From: Betaproteobacteria bacterium
GTDB lineage: Bacteria; Acidobacteriota; Terriglobia; Acidiferrales; UBA7541
Direction of reading: 5' to 3'
Length of the DNA: 64,000 bases
Assembly (NCBI GenBank): GCA_903970165.1
Contig: CAJCHZ010000048.1
Coordinates: 22,687-86,686, forward strand
Position numbers and translations under genes: made by a program. How positions within the stretch are numbered: the first letter of the stretch is position 1; the number at the start of each line of letters is the position of its first letter. Below the pieces are notes generated by a model, which ran no database searches, was not told the DNA's origin, and worked only from the letters and a program-made list of their open reading frames with translations. This document shows positions 7,815 to 16,958 of the stretch, in pieces.

Positions 7815-10800
7815 GGCCATTTACAAAAGGAATTCCCAGCAGTTCGCAGCGGTTTGCGATGCCGTGTTACGGCGTGGCGCGAATGTTCGTTTCCGCGTTC
7901 ATGGGCGGAGCATGCAACCCAATATTCTTGAAGAGGACGCTGTGGTCGTGACAACGGCCGAAATTCAAGACCTGCGCCGGGGAGATATTGCATTGACACG
8001 CGGCCAGGACGGATTCCGCGTCCACCGAGTTTTGAAGTCATCTTCGCCTGCTGGGACCATAGTCACGCGCGCCGATGCTGGGCAGCAGGATGACCCTGCA
8101 ACGGACGTTATCTTTGGCAAAGTGATCGCCATTGAACGGCGCGGGAAAGCGTCGTTCTTAGTGATGCAACCCGGTGTCCGGGTACTCCATTCCGCTCGCG
8201 CGTGGAAACGCCGCATGAGCCTGGCCTTTGCGCAGCGCCTCGGCCGGCTTTCAGCCGCCTGGCTTCTTTTTGGTTTTTTTGCCGTGCTCGGCTTGCTTCT
8301 CTGCGCGTCGCCGGCCGAGGCCCAAACTGCGGACTTGACGATGACGCAAACCACGTCAGTCTCCGTCGTGGCCGCCGGCGTCAATGTTTCGTATACCGAA
8401 ATCGCCACAAATAATGGCCCGAGCTCTGTTCCTGCCAACACGCTCGTTATCTATCAGCAGACTCCGGCGGCCACCACGTTTCAGAGTATTTCCGCGGACA
8501 CGAACTGGACTTGCACCACGCCCACCGCGGGTAACGCTGGCCCCGTCATTTGTACCTACAATCTGGCACTGGCGAACGGCGCCACCACGGCCGCTGACCC
8601 CATTGTCGTGACGGTCGGCGTGAAATCGGGGACGGCCTCGGACACGAACATCCTGAACTCCGCGACGGTAACTTCTCAAACTCCGGACCCGGCGCCAAAT
8701 AACAACACGACGCTCACTTCGGTGCTTGTCGAACCCGTAGCGGATGCGGACCTTGCCCTTTCCATGACCGCTTTGCCGACGCCAGTATTTCTTTCGTCAA
8801 GCTTGACGTACACAATTCAGGTGCAAAACCTCGGACAGGCCTCTGCCACAGGCGTATCGGTCTCGGACACCCTTCCAACAACGGTCACCTATGTTTCTGC
8901 AAGTGGCACAGGATGGAGCTGCACGGCCGGTACGCCGCTCGCTTGCAGTTTTAGCGGCACACTGGCGCAAGGTGCAGTGACTACCTTCAACATCGTGGTG
9001 ACGACGCCAGCCGTTGCGGGCCCCATCACGAACACGGCCACAGTCAGTTCCTCGGTCACTGACCCAATTTCCGCGAACAACAGCGCCACCGTAGTTACGG
9101 TAGTGCAGCCTTTGCTCTGCGCCACGCCCGGCCACGACGGCGCCGGGGGCACTCTGACTGGAATAGTCAACGCTTACTATGCGCCATCTGCATCTGTCGC
9201 CGCGGGAGCGACTAAAGTCACCATTGGAAAGGCCGCGGCGGGAGGCGCACAAACAAACATTGCGATTGGCGATTTAATCCTGATCATCCAGATGCAGGAT
9301 GCGTTGATCAATGACGCGAACTCAAGCTTGTACGGTGACGGTAGCGCAGGCGACCCTGCGACGGGTTCCACGAACCTGCAGAGTTCGGGCCAGTTCGAAT
9401 ACGTCACCGCAGCCAGCGCGATTACAGCAACCGCGGGTGGCACACTGACCTTCGTTGGAACGGGCAATGGAGGCGGTCTGCTGAATTCCTACTCGGAAGC
9501 CGCGTACGTCGCGGGAACGAGCGGACAGCAGACCTTTCAGGTCATTCGCGTTCCTCAGTACACTTCGGCAACGCTAAGCTCAGGACTCGTCCCCCTGGCT
9601 TGGAACGGCAGTGTCGGTGGCGTTCTTGCAATCGACGTTGCCGCGCAACTCACACTTGGCGGCACTGTGGCCGCCGACGCTCTCGGATTCCGCGGTGGCG
9701 GCGGCAGGATTCTCGGCGGCGGCACAGGAACTTACACGGATTACGTAACGCTCTCGACCAACGCAACAAATGGTTCCAAAGGGGAAGGCATCGCGGGCAC
9801 ACCGAGGTACATCGCGCCCCTTACATTTACGACTACCTCGACGCCCACAAATACCGGCTCGGAGGGGTACCCTGCTGGGAGCTATGCGCGCGGCGCGCCA
9901 GGCAACGCGGGCGGTGGCGGTACGGACGGGCAGCCGTCAAGTGACTCTTATAATTCCGGCGGCGGCGCAGGCGGCAACGGTGGCGCAGGCGGCATTGGAG
10001 GTTTTGGTTGGAACAGCTTTACTATACCGAATTCCACTGAGGGTGGATTCGGCGGCGCGTTGTTCCCTGCCACTACAAGTGCAATCGTCATGGGCGGCGG
10101 CGGCGGCGCCGGCACGACCAACGACGGTTCTTATTACATCTCCGGCACGAACAACGGTGCGGATTGCGGCACGACTTGCACCGGCATTTACAGCAGCGGC
10201 GCAGCTGGCGGCGGAATCATCATTGTCCACACGGGGTCGGTCACAGGCACGGGGACAATTACATCGAACGGTCAGACGGCTCTCAATACAGATAACGATG
10301 GCCCCGGCGGCGGCGGAGCGGGCGGCTCCATTATTTTCTTTGCCAACAGCGGCGGACTTGGCAACTTGACGGTCAGCGCCAATGGCGGTAACGGCGGCGA
10401 CCCGTGGATACAAGAGGCTCCCGGTGCATTCCCTGGTCAGCGGCATGGTCCTGGCGCTGGTGGCGGAGGCGGCGTAGTTTTTCTTTCAGCAACCGCCAGC
10501 GTCAGCGTGACCGGTGGACTTAACGGATACACCAGTACCGCGCAAGATTCCTTTGGCGCAACGCCTGGAAACGCAGGCATTTCCGCCACGAATTTCCTGA
10601 TTACCCAGACGCCTGGCACGCAGTCCGGCGCTTACTGCGGATCAGCGGACTTGGCCGTTACGAATACGGGTCCGACCAGCCCCGTGCAGCCTGGCGGCAA
10701 CATTACCTACAACCAAGTCGTGACCAACAACGGCCCGCTGGACGCCGTGAACGCCGTTTTCTCGGAGGCGATCCCCGCCAACACGACGTTCCAGTCGCTC

Positions 10801-13800
10801 ACCATCCCCACTGGATGGACATGCACTACACCCGCTGTTGGTGGCACAGGTAACATCAACTGCACAAATACGGATGTGGCCGATTTGGCCACGGCGAATT
10901 TTGCGACTGTGGTTCAAGTGAATGCGTCCACTCCCTGGGGCACGACGGTCACAGACGACGCTAATATCACTTCCGGTACGTCCGATCCAAACCTCGCCAA
11001 CAATTCGGCAATCGCAACCACCGCGGTTACCTTGCCGACTCTGGCCGACGACGCGCTTACAAACACAGCATCGCCAAGTCCCGAGGTGACTGCCGGAAAT
11101 AACATCACCTACACGCAAGTGGTCACCAACAACGGCCCTGCGGCGTCCCCGAATACAACGGTGACGGAATCGCTTCCTGCCAACACGACTTTTGTCTCGG
11201 CTAGCGCATCGAGCGGAACCTGCACCTTCACGACGCCCAACATTACTTGTTCGCTGGGCACGCTGGCGAACGGATCGAGCGACACGGTTACGGTAGTGCT
11301 GACGTCCAACACTGCTGCGGCAGGCACCATGATCTCCGAAATCGCGAGCGTTGCCTCCGGCGTCGAGGATCCCAACACCCAGAACAACACAGCCACTGCG
11401 ACCGTAACGGCGGCATCAGCCACACAAGCCGACCTGAGCGTGACCAGTACCGCGTCGCCCAGCGCGACCGTATCCTATAGCAACAATATTTCTTATACGC
11501 AGGTCGTAACAAACCTGGGACCTGCCGCTTCGGGTCTCGCCACTTTTACCGACACCATACCGGCGGGCACCACCTTTGTATCCTTTACCACACCCACGGG
11601 ATGGACGTGCACTGGGGTTCCGGCAACCGGTGGGACTGGGACGATTTCTTGCACCATCCTTTCTCTAGCCGTCAACGCAACAGCCAGTTTCCCGCTCGTC
11701 GTCAAGGTTAGCCAGCCCACCGGCACGGCGCCAACCTCCATAACCAATACCGCGTACATCAATAACCCTTGTTCGGCAACGACGGACCCGAATTGCGCCA
11801 ACAATACATCCTCAACGACGGTCTATATCGCTTCGGCGACACAGTCCGATGTGTCCATCGTGAAGACCGCTTCACCGGAGCCTGTTTATCAAGGCACGAA
11901 CCTGACCTACACTTTGCAAGTTACGAACAACGGGCCCGCCATAGCCCAGGGCGTAACTGTGACGGACAACCTCAACAGCGCGACAACGTATGTGTCTTCG
12001 TCGTTTGCGTCCGCGTCAACGCCACAAGGCGCTTGTACGACAAGCACCATCTCGCAAACCACCCCTTACGCGTCTACCGTCCAAGTTTCCTGCAGCATCG
12101 GCACGCTGAGCGTGGGCGCGGTTGCCTTCGTTACAATCAACGTCACCCCCAACACGTTCCCCACTACGCAAATCGTCAACACCGCATCGGTTTCCGCGAC
12201 CAACATCGATCCAAACAGTCCCAATACCTCCACGGCGACTTCTACCATCGTGAGCCCGACCGCGGTTGAATTGGCTTCCTTCGCGGCCATGCCACGGCAG
12301 GGCGGCGGCGTGTTGCTGGAATGGAAGACGCGCGAGGAAATCCGCAACCTCGGCTTCGACGTTTACCGCCTGAACGGCGGATCCCGCCAGCGCTTGAATC
12401 CGTCCCTCATCGCCGGCTCCGTGCTGCTCATTCGCGGCGGACGCCCCCAGCATGCCGCAAAGACGTATCAGTGGTTTGATCCCGAAGGGACCGTTCAATC
12501 CACGTACGAACTGGAAGACGTGGACCTTGGCGGCGCTCGCAACGTGCACGGGCCCGTGTTTGTGGATGCCGCAGCATCGAGTTCCACGGCGATCACGCGG
12601 CCAATGCTCGTGACGCAGATGAATCAAGCGACAGTGCAGCCCGCGGTTTCACGCCAGCGATTGCTTTCGACTCCGGCGCCACCGATTCCTGCGGTGGCCG
12701 CTGGGCAGGTTCCCGTTTCGCTGGACGGCTATGGCGCGGTAAAAATTTCTGTGCAGAGCGAGGGTTGGTATCAGGTTTCGAAGGCGCAACTCGTTGCCGC
12801 GGGACTTGAGCCCAATGTGGATGCGCAGTATTTGCAGCTTTATGCCGAGGGTATCGAACAGCCCATGTTGATTTTGGGGCGGCAGAGCGGGGCGCTTGGT
12901 CCCAATGACAGCATCGAATTTTATGGCACGGGGATTGATACGCCGTTTTCGGGCACACGCGTCTACTGGCTGATTCGTGGCTCGCGCCCCGGTTTGCGCA
13001 TCTCAACGACTCGTGCCGCGGGCAGCGGCCTTGCCGAGCCGCAAAGTTTCCCGTTCACCGTGATGTTGCAACAGCGCACCACTTACTTTGCGACGCTACT
13101 CAACGGAGAGAATAACGACAACTTTTTTGGCGCGGTTGTGACAAACGAGCCGGTCGACCAACAATTGACTGTCGCGCACAACGATCCGAATTCCGGCATG
13201 CAAGTCTCGGTGGACATTACCCTGCAGGGCGGGACCGATCAGCAGGCACACAGCGTGTCCGTGCAGTTCAACGGGGCTTCTATCGGCGAAATGGATTTCG
13301 CGAACCTTGCAAACGTCACGCAAAACTTCCCGATCGACCGCAGCCTTTTACAGGACGGCGTTAACACGGTTACGTTGACGGCCTTGCAGGGCGACAACGA
13401 CGTGAGCGTGGTGCAGACCATCGCTCTGAACTATCCACACTTGTATGTCGCGGACGGCAACTGGTTGAAGGCCACGGCATCCGCGGGCAATACGGTGCAT
13501 ATCGACGGATTCAGCAACCAGCAGATTCAGGTTTTTGACATCAGCAATCCGCTGGCGGTTTCGCAGCTCTCCGGCGCGATCGCGCCAGACAGCACCGGCT
13601 ATGGAATTACGCTCGGCGTTCCATCGGCCGGCGGTCAACAGCATACGCTGCTTGTTTTTTCTGACGATCAAATCTCGCCGCCTTCTGGTCTTGCTTTCCA
13701 TGCCCCGGCCTCCCTTGCCTCGCAGCGCAGCGGCAGCCAGATGGTCATCATCACGTATCCAGGTTTCGAACCCGCGCTCGCGCCGCTCGTTCAAATGCAC

Positions 13801-14832
13801 GAATCGCGCGGCCAATCGGTCCAGGTCGTCACCATCGACGAAGTTTTCGACGCGTTCAACTATGGTGAACGCAGCCCATTCGCCATGCAGCAATTCCTGC
13901 AAGACGCCGCGGCGCATTGGAACCGTAAACCACAATACCTGCTGCTATTCGGAGGCGCTTCGCTCGATCCGCGCAACTATCTCGGTTTGGGCGATTTCGA
14001 TTTCGTACCCACACGCATGATTGAAACGGCCGCGTTCAAAACCGCTTCCGACGATTGGTTCAGCGATTTCCAGCAAACCGGCTACGCGACAATCGCAACA
14101 GGCCGTATTCCCGTGCAATCTCTGTCCGACGCGCAACTGGTCGTCTCGAAAATCGTGAATTACGAGAAAGGCTATGGTGTTTCAGCGGGGAATCAGCAGG
14201 CTTTGCTTATTGCCGATCAAAATATCGATGCCAATTTCAGCGACGCCACGAAATTTGCGGCCGCCAATCTCCCGTTGGCACTCTCACCCATGGAAATATT
14301 CGCCGATGGCCAGGATCCCGCGGCCATTTCGCAGCAGATTCTTGCCGCGCTCAACAACGGGCCCCGACTCGTCAATTACTCCGGTCACGGCTCAGAACAG
14401 CAATGGTCCTTCGAGGATTTGTTGGACAACACTTCCGCAAACGCTCTTTCGAACGGCGACCGCTTGTCTGTCTATTTCCTGATGGATTGCCTGAACGGTT
14501 TCTTCCAGGATGTCTACGGACTCAGCCTATCGCAATCTCTTTTGCTCGCTCCAAATGGCGGCGCTGTCGCCGTCTGGGCATCTTCCGGCCTCACCAATCA
14601 GCCGCCACAAGCCTCCATGAACCAGGCCTTGCTCTCCATTCTCAAAGCCAATCCGACCTTGCCGATCGCGAGCGCCATTCTCCAGGCCAAGTCCGGCATC
14701 ACAGATAACGACGTTCGCCGCACGTGGATTTTCTTCGGCGATCCGGCCATGACTCTGCAGCTTTCGCCAGCAAACTCGACCGCAGGCGGCTCTCCATCCG
14801 GCAGGGGCAATCGGCCCAAGCCGATCTACTAA
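7801..14832 (+). CDS. S26-type peptidase fused to exported DUF11/Gly-rich/gingipain C25 protein
   Basis: One uninterrupted frame encodes 2343 aa from GTG 7801. Residues about 28-120 look like a signal peptidase/S26 domain: HGRSMQPN with Ser37, RRGDIAL, and FRVHRVLK with His75 (Ser-His rather than Ser-Lys type). A signal-peptide-like segment follows (hydrophobic about 150-168, ASPAEA cleavage site at about 174). Two DUF11 repeats (about 175-435), a Gly-rich region (about 438-945), more DUF11 repeats (about 946-1480), a LEWKTREEIRNLGFDVYR module, and a C25 peptidase domain (about 1976-2330, His2196 in NYSGHG, Cys2230 in FLMDCLNG) complete it. An internal ATG at 8215 would give a conventional secreted protein without the S26 part. 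Two separately translated products are therefore possible. It overlaps the kinase gene and probably belongs to the RiPP-like operon. Confidence 0.85.
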   Translation: MRKSKAIYKRNSQQFAAVCDAVLRRGANVRFRVHGRSMQPNILEEDAVVVTTAEIQDLRRGDIALTRGQDGFRVHRVLKSSSPAGTIVTRADAGQQDDPATDVIFGKVIAIERRGKASFLVMQPGVRVLHSARAWKRRMSLAFAQRLGRLSAAWLLFGFFAVLGLLLCASPAEAQTADLTMTQTTSVSVVAAGVNVSYTEIATNNGPSSVPANTLVIYQQTPAATTFQSISADTNWTCTTPTAGNAGPVICTYNLALANGATTAADPIVVTVGVKSGTASDTNILNSATVTSQTPDPAPNNNTTLTSVLVEPVADADLALSMTALPTPVFLSSSLTYTIQVQNLGQASATGVSVSDTLPTTVTYVSASGTGWSCTAGTPLACSFSGTLAQGAVTTFNIVVTTPAVAGPITNTATVSSSVTDPISANNSATVVTVVQPLLCATPGHDGAGGTLTGIVNAYYAPSASVAAGATKVTIGKAAAGGAQTNIAIGDLILIIQMQDALINDANSSLYGDGSAGDPATGSTNLQSSGQFEYVTAASAITATAGGTLTFVGTGNGGGLLNSYSEAAYVAGTSGQQTFQVIRVPQYTSATLSSGLVPLAWNGSVGGVLAIDVAAQLTLGGTVAADALGFRGGGGRILGGGTGTYTDYVTLSTNATNGSKGEGIAGTPRYIAPLTFTTTSTPTNTGSEGYPAGSYARGAPGNAGGGGTDGQPSSDSYNSGGGAGGNGGAGGIGGFGWNSFTIPNSTEGGFGGALFPATTSAIVMGGGGGAGTTNDGSYYISGTNNGADCGTTCTGIYSSGAAGGGIIIVHTGSVTGTGTITSNGQTALNTDNDGPGGGGAGGSIIFFANSGGLGNLTVSANGGNGGDPWIQEAPGAFPGQRHGPGAGGGGGVVFLSATASVSVTGGLNGYTSTAQDSFGATPGNAGISATNFLITQTPGTQSGAYCGSADLAVTNTGPTSPVQPGGNITYNQVVTNNGPLDAVNAVFSEAIPANTTFQSLTIPTGWTCTTPAVGGTGNINCTNTDVADLATANFATVVQVNASTPWGTTVTDDANITSGTSDPNLANNSAIATTAVTLPTLADDALTNTASPSPEVTAGNNITYTQVVTNNGPAASPNTTVTESLPANTTFVSASASSGTCTFTTPNITCSLGTLANGSSDTVTVVLTSNTAAAGTMISEIASVASGVEDPNTQNNTATATVTAASATQADLSVTSTASPSATVSYSNNISYTQVVTNLGPAASGLATFTDTIPAGTTFVSFTTPTGWTCTGVPATGGTGTISCTILSLAVNATASFPLVVKVSQPTGTAPTSITNTAYINNPCSATTDPNCANNTSSTTVYIASATQSDVSIVKTASPEPVYQGTNLTYTLQVTNNGPAIAQGVTVTDNLNSATTYVSSSFASASTPQGACTTSTISQTTPYASTVQVSCSIGTLSVGAVAFVTINVTPNTFPTTQIVNTASVSATNIDPNSPNTSTATSTIVSPTAVELASFAAMPRQGGGVLLEWKTREEIRNLGFDVYRLNGGSRQRLNPSLIAGSVLLIRGGRPQHAAKTYQWFDPEGTVQSTYELEDVDLGGARNVHGPVFVDAAASSSTAITRPMLVTQMNQATVQPAVSRQRLLSTPAPPIPAVAAGQVPVSLDGYGAVKISVQSEGWYQVSKAQLVAAGLEPNVDAQYLQLYAEGIEQPMLILGRQSGALGPNDSIEFYGTGIDTPFSGTRVYWLIRGSRPGLRISTTRAAGSGLAEPQSFPFTVMLQQRTTYFATLLNGENNDNFFGAVVTNEPVDQQLTVAHNDPNSGMQVSVDITLQGGTDQQAHSVSVQFNGASIGEMDFANLANVTQNFPIDRSLLQDGVNTVTLTALQGDNDVSVVQTIALNYPHLYVADGNWLKATASAGNTVHIDGFSNQQIQVFDISNPLAVSQLSGAIAPDSTGYGITLGVPSAGGQQHTLLVFSDDQISPPSGLAFHAPASLASQRSGSQMVIITYPGFEPALAPLVQMHESRGQSVQVVTIDEVFDAFNYGERSPFAMQQFLQDAAAHWNRKPQYLLLFGGASLDPRNYLGLGDFDFVPTRMIETAAFKTASDDWFSDFQQTGYATIATGRIPVQSLSDAQLVVSKIVNYEKGYGVSAGNQQALLIADQNIDANFSDATKFAAANLPLALSPMEIFADGQDPAAISQQILAALNNGPRLVNYSGHGSEQQWSFEDLLDNTSANALSNGDRLSVYFLMDCLNGFFQDVYGLSLSQSLLLAPNGGAVAVWASSGLTNQPPQASMNQALLSILKANPTLPIASAILQAKSGITDNDVRRTWIFFGDPAMTLQLSPANSTAGGSPSGRGNRPKPIY

Positions 14833-14956
14833 GCTCCTGCCGCGCAAGGCATCGTAGCTAAAGAAGCAGCGAGCGGGCCGCGGTTCTTGCCTCGCTTGTG
14901 TAGTAGTACCGCAGAAGTGCTAAGCTCTCCCCGCGGACGCCACCCGGGAGACACCG

Positions 14957-16087
14957 TTGTCCATAAAAAAAGTTTTCAAATACACTGCGCTCGTCGTCGT
15001 TGCCGTTGTGCTGATGGTCGTCTCTTCAGCGATCCTCTATCGATTCTTCGCGCAGCGTAGCATCGCCAGCGGCCGAGCCATCCTAACGGCCGACGGAATC
15101 AATACTCTGGAGGCTGTTTCCATCGGCGGCATCGACCAATGGATGGAAATTCGCGGGCAATCCACGAAAAATCCCATTCTCCTCTTCATTCACGGCGGAC
15201 CTGGCTCCGCTGAAATGCCCGTCGCCCGCGGTTTTCAGGATCCCTGGGAAAAATATTTCACCGTCGTGCAATGGGACCAGCGCGGCGCCGGAAAAACCTA
15301 CACCTCCAACAGGAAAGAAGCCCTTCGGCCCACGATGACCCTGGACCGCATGCACGCGGACACCCTCGAGGTCGTCAACTACCTTCGCAATCGTTTTCAC
15401 CGCGACAAAATTTTCGTACTCGGTCATTCCTGGGGCAGTATCCTCGGCCTCCAGCTCGCACACGAGCACCCCGATTTGCTCTACGCCTACATCGGCGTAG
15501 GTCAGGCCACCGACGGGTGGCAAAACGAGGTGGTCCTCTACAAAGAAACGCTTGAAGCGGCGCATCTTGCGCAAAATCAGGAAGCCATGAAGCAACTGTC
15601 CGCCATCGCTCCCTACCCTTCGCCCGACATCACTTTCGCCCAGATTCGCACCGTACGCGAATGGTCGGGCGCGCTCATCGGCCCCAAGGGAACCGACGAA
15701 TCCTGGATGGGCCTGAAATCCATTTTCGTTTCCCCCGAATATTCCCTCGTGAATGACCTTGATTGGATTCGTGGCCAGCTTTTCTCCATCGAGACGCTTC
15801 TCCCTGCGCTGAAGAATCTGAAATTCTCCGACCAGGGCTATGACTATCGCGGCCCCATTTTCTTTCTGGAAGGGAAACACGACCCCTACACGCCGTCCAG
15901 CATCACCAAAGATTTCTTCGACAAGATGAACGACCCAGACAAGCATTTTGAGTGGTTTGAAAATTCCGGCCACTTCCCCTTCAGCGAAGAACAAACCAAG
16001 TTTCTCGATGTGTTGATTCAAAAAGTGTTGCCGCTAGCCGCGCCGCCATCGACAGGATCAACGCCGACCCTGTCTCCCGCTCCGTGA
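14957..16087 (+). CDS. Alpha/beta hydrolase, prolyl aminopeptidase-like (S33)
   Basis: A 376-aa membrane-anchored or exported hydrolase. TTG 14957 follows a CGGGAG ribosome site and starts a membrane-spanning N-terminus (YTALVVVAVVLMVVSSAILY). The S33 proline iminopeptidase signature HGGPGSAE is followed by VVQWDQRGAGKT. The nucleophile elbow GHSWGS supplies the Ser, GKHDPYTP the likely Asp, and NSGHFPF the His. It probably cleaves peptides or hydrolyses small esters in the periplasm. The Pro/Thr-rich tail is not conserved. It stands alone between the C25 gene and a convergent operon. Confidence 0.85.
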   Translation: MSIKKVFKYTALVVVAVVLMVVSSAILYRFFAQRSIASGRAILTADGINTLEAVSIGGIDQWMEIRGQSTKNPILLFIHGGPGSAEMPVARGFQDPWEKYFTVVQWDQRGAGKTYTSNRKEALRPTMTLDRMHADTLEVVNYLRNRFHRDKIFVLGHSWGSILGLQLAHEHPDLLYAYIGVGQATDGWQNEVVLYKETLEAAHLAQNQEAMKQLSAIAPYPSPDITFAQIRTVREWSGALIGPKGTDESWMGLKSIFVSPEYSLVNDLDWIRGQLFSIETLLPALKNLKFSDQGYDYRGPIFFLEGKHDPYTPSSITKDFFDKMNDPDKHFEWFENSGHFPFSEEQTKFLDVLIQKVLPLAAPPSTGSTPTLSPAP

Positions 16088-16140
16088 CACGCTCTGACCA
16101 GCCAGCCTTGCGCGGTCCGGCAATTCTCGCTTGCCTTTCA

Positions 16141-16920
16141 CTAGCTTGATGTTTTCGAAATCATGGCCTTGATCACTGCCCCGCTCACACGGCTCTGCTT
16201 CAGCAAGATCAACGCGGGCTTCGAAGTGTCAAACTGGCACTTGCTATGCTCCATCTTCGCAAGGATGGTCGCATCGTCAAACCCGGCTTTCACCAAATCA
16301 ATAATGTCCTGATTCTGTAGAATATCCTGCGCCCCTGCAGGTGCCACGGCTGGCTGCTCTGTTTGTGCCTGCTCGTCTTGGCTTGCCTCGGGAGCAAGCA
16401 CTTCGCTGATCACATCCTCGACTTGCGAAGCATCGGCCTTGCTCAAATAGCCCTTCGCAAACTGAAAAGCAACCGCCGACTTAAAAGATGCCGGCTGCTG
16501 CACGCTATTGCAGGAGTCACACTCCACGATGGTCAGTACAATCTTGTCGTCCTTTGCGTGAACGTCAATCTTGATGACGTAAATCTTTTCCCCCACAGTA
16601 AGCTGGCGGCTGACCTTGCTCAACATAGCCATAGCCCACGCGCCTGGGCCATGAAGGTCTCCATCCTTATATGTTGCTATAGGAGGCGTCCCCAGATTGG
16701 CGGGCGGAACGCCAACGATCCCGCCCTTTTGAATGACAAGCACGGTTCCCGTGTCGACAACGGAACTCCCGCTGGCATCCCAACCCATCTTCGCAAGTTT
16801 GTAGTGCGCTCGCAGTTGTTCGGCTATCGGGGCATCCTGAGCCTTCGCCATTTCGCCGAACAAAACTCCCGTGAGCATAAAGCCGGCTGCCACGAGGCGT
16901 GCGATCGTTTTTTTCGACAT
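16141..16920 (-). CDS. Secreted protein of unknown function
   Basis: A 259-aa protein with a clear signal peptide (MSKKTIARLVAAGFMLTGVLF, cleavage near MAKAQ). ATG 16920 is preferred because GGGAGGA lies six bases before it, rather than the longer frame opening at 16962. The middle contains a CDSCNS pair in an otherwise Cys-poor domain of about 120 residues. The C-terminal 55 residues (NQDIIDLVKAGFDDATILAKM) form a short helical module seen in other secreted proteins of this kind of bacterium. It lies 38 bp after the Gly/Pro-rich gene and probably shares its ECF-sigma-controlled operon. I do not recognise a function. Confidence 0.75.
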   Translation of the reverse strand: MSKKTIARLVAAGFMLTGVLFGEMAKAQDAPIAEQLRAHYKLAKMGWDASGSSVVDTGTVLVIQKGGIVGVPPANLGTPPIATYKDGDLHGPGAWAMAMLSKVSRQLTVGEKIYVIKIDVHAKDDKIVLTIVECDSCNSVQQPASFKSAVAFQFAKGYLSKADASQVEDVISEVLAPEASQDEQAQTEQPAVAPAGAQDILQNQDIIDLVKAGFDDATILAKMEHSKCQFDTSKPALILLKQSRVSGAVIKAMISKTSS

Positions 16921-16958
16921 GATGGTTCCTCCCATCTCCTTAATGATTGGCCTGCGTT

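Noticed and set aside
15083..16021. 312-codon open frame on the minus strand
   Set aside because: Opposes the S33 hydrolase, whose catalytic motifs are intact; the reverse frame has no family-like sequence.
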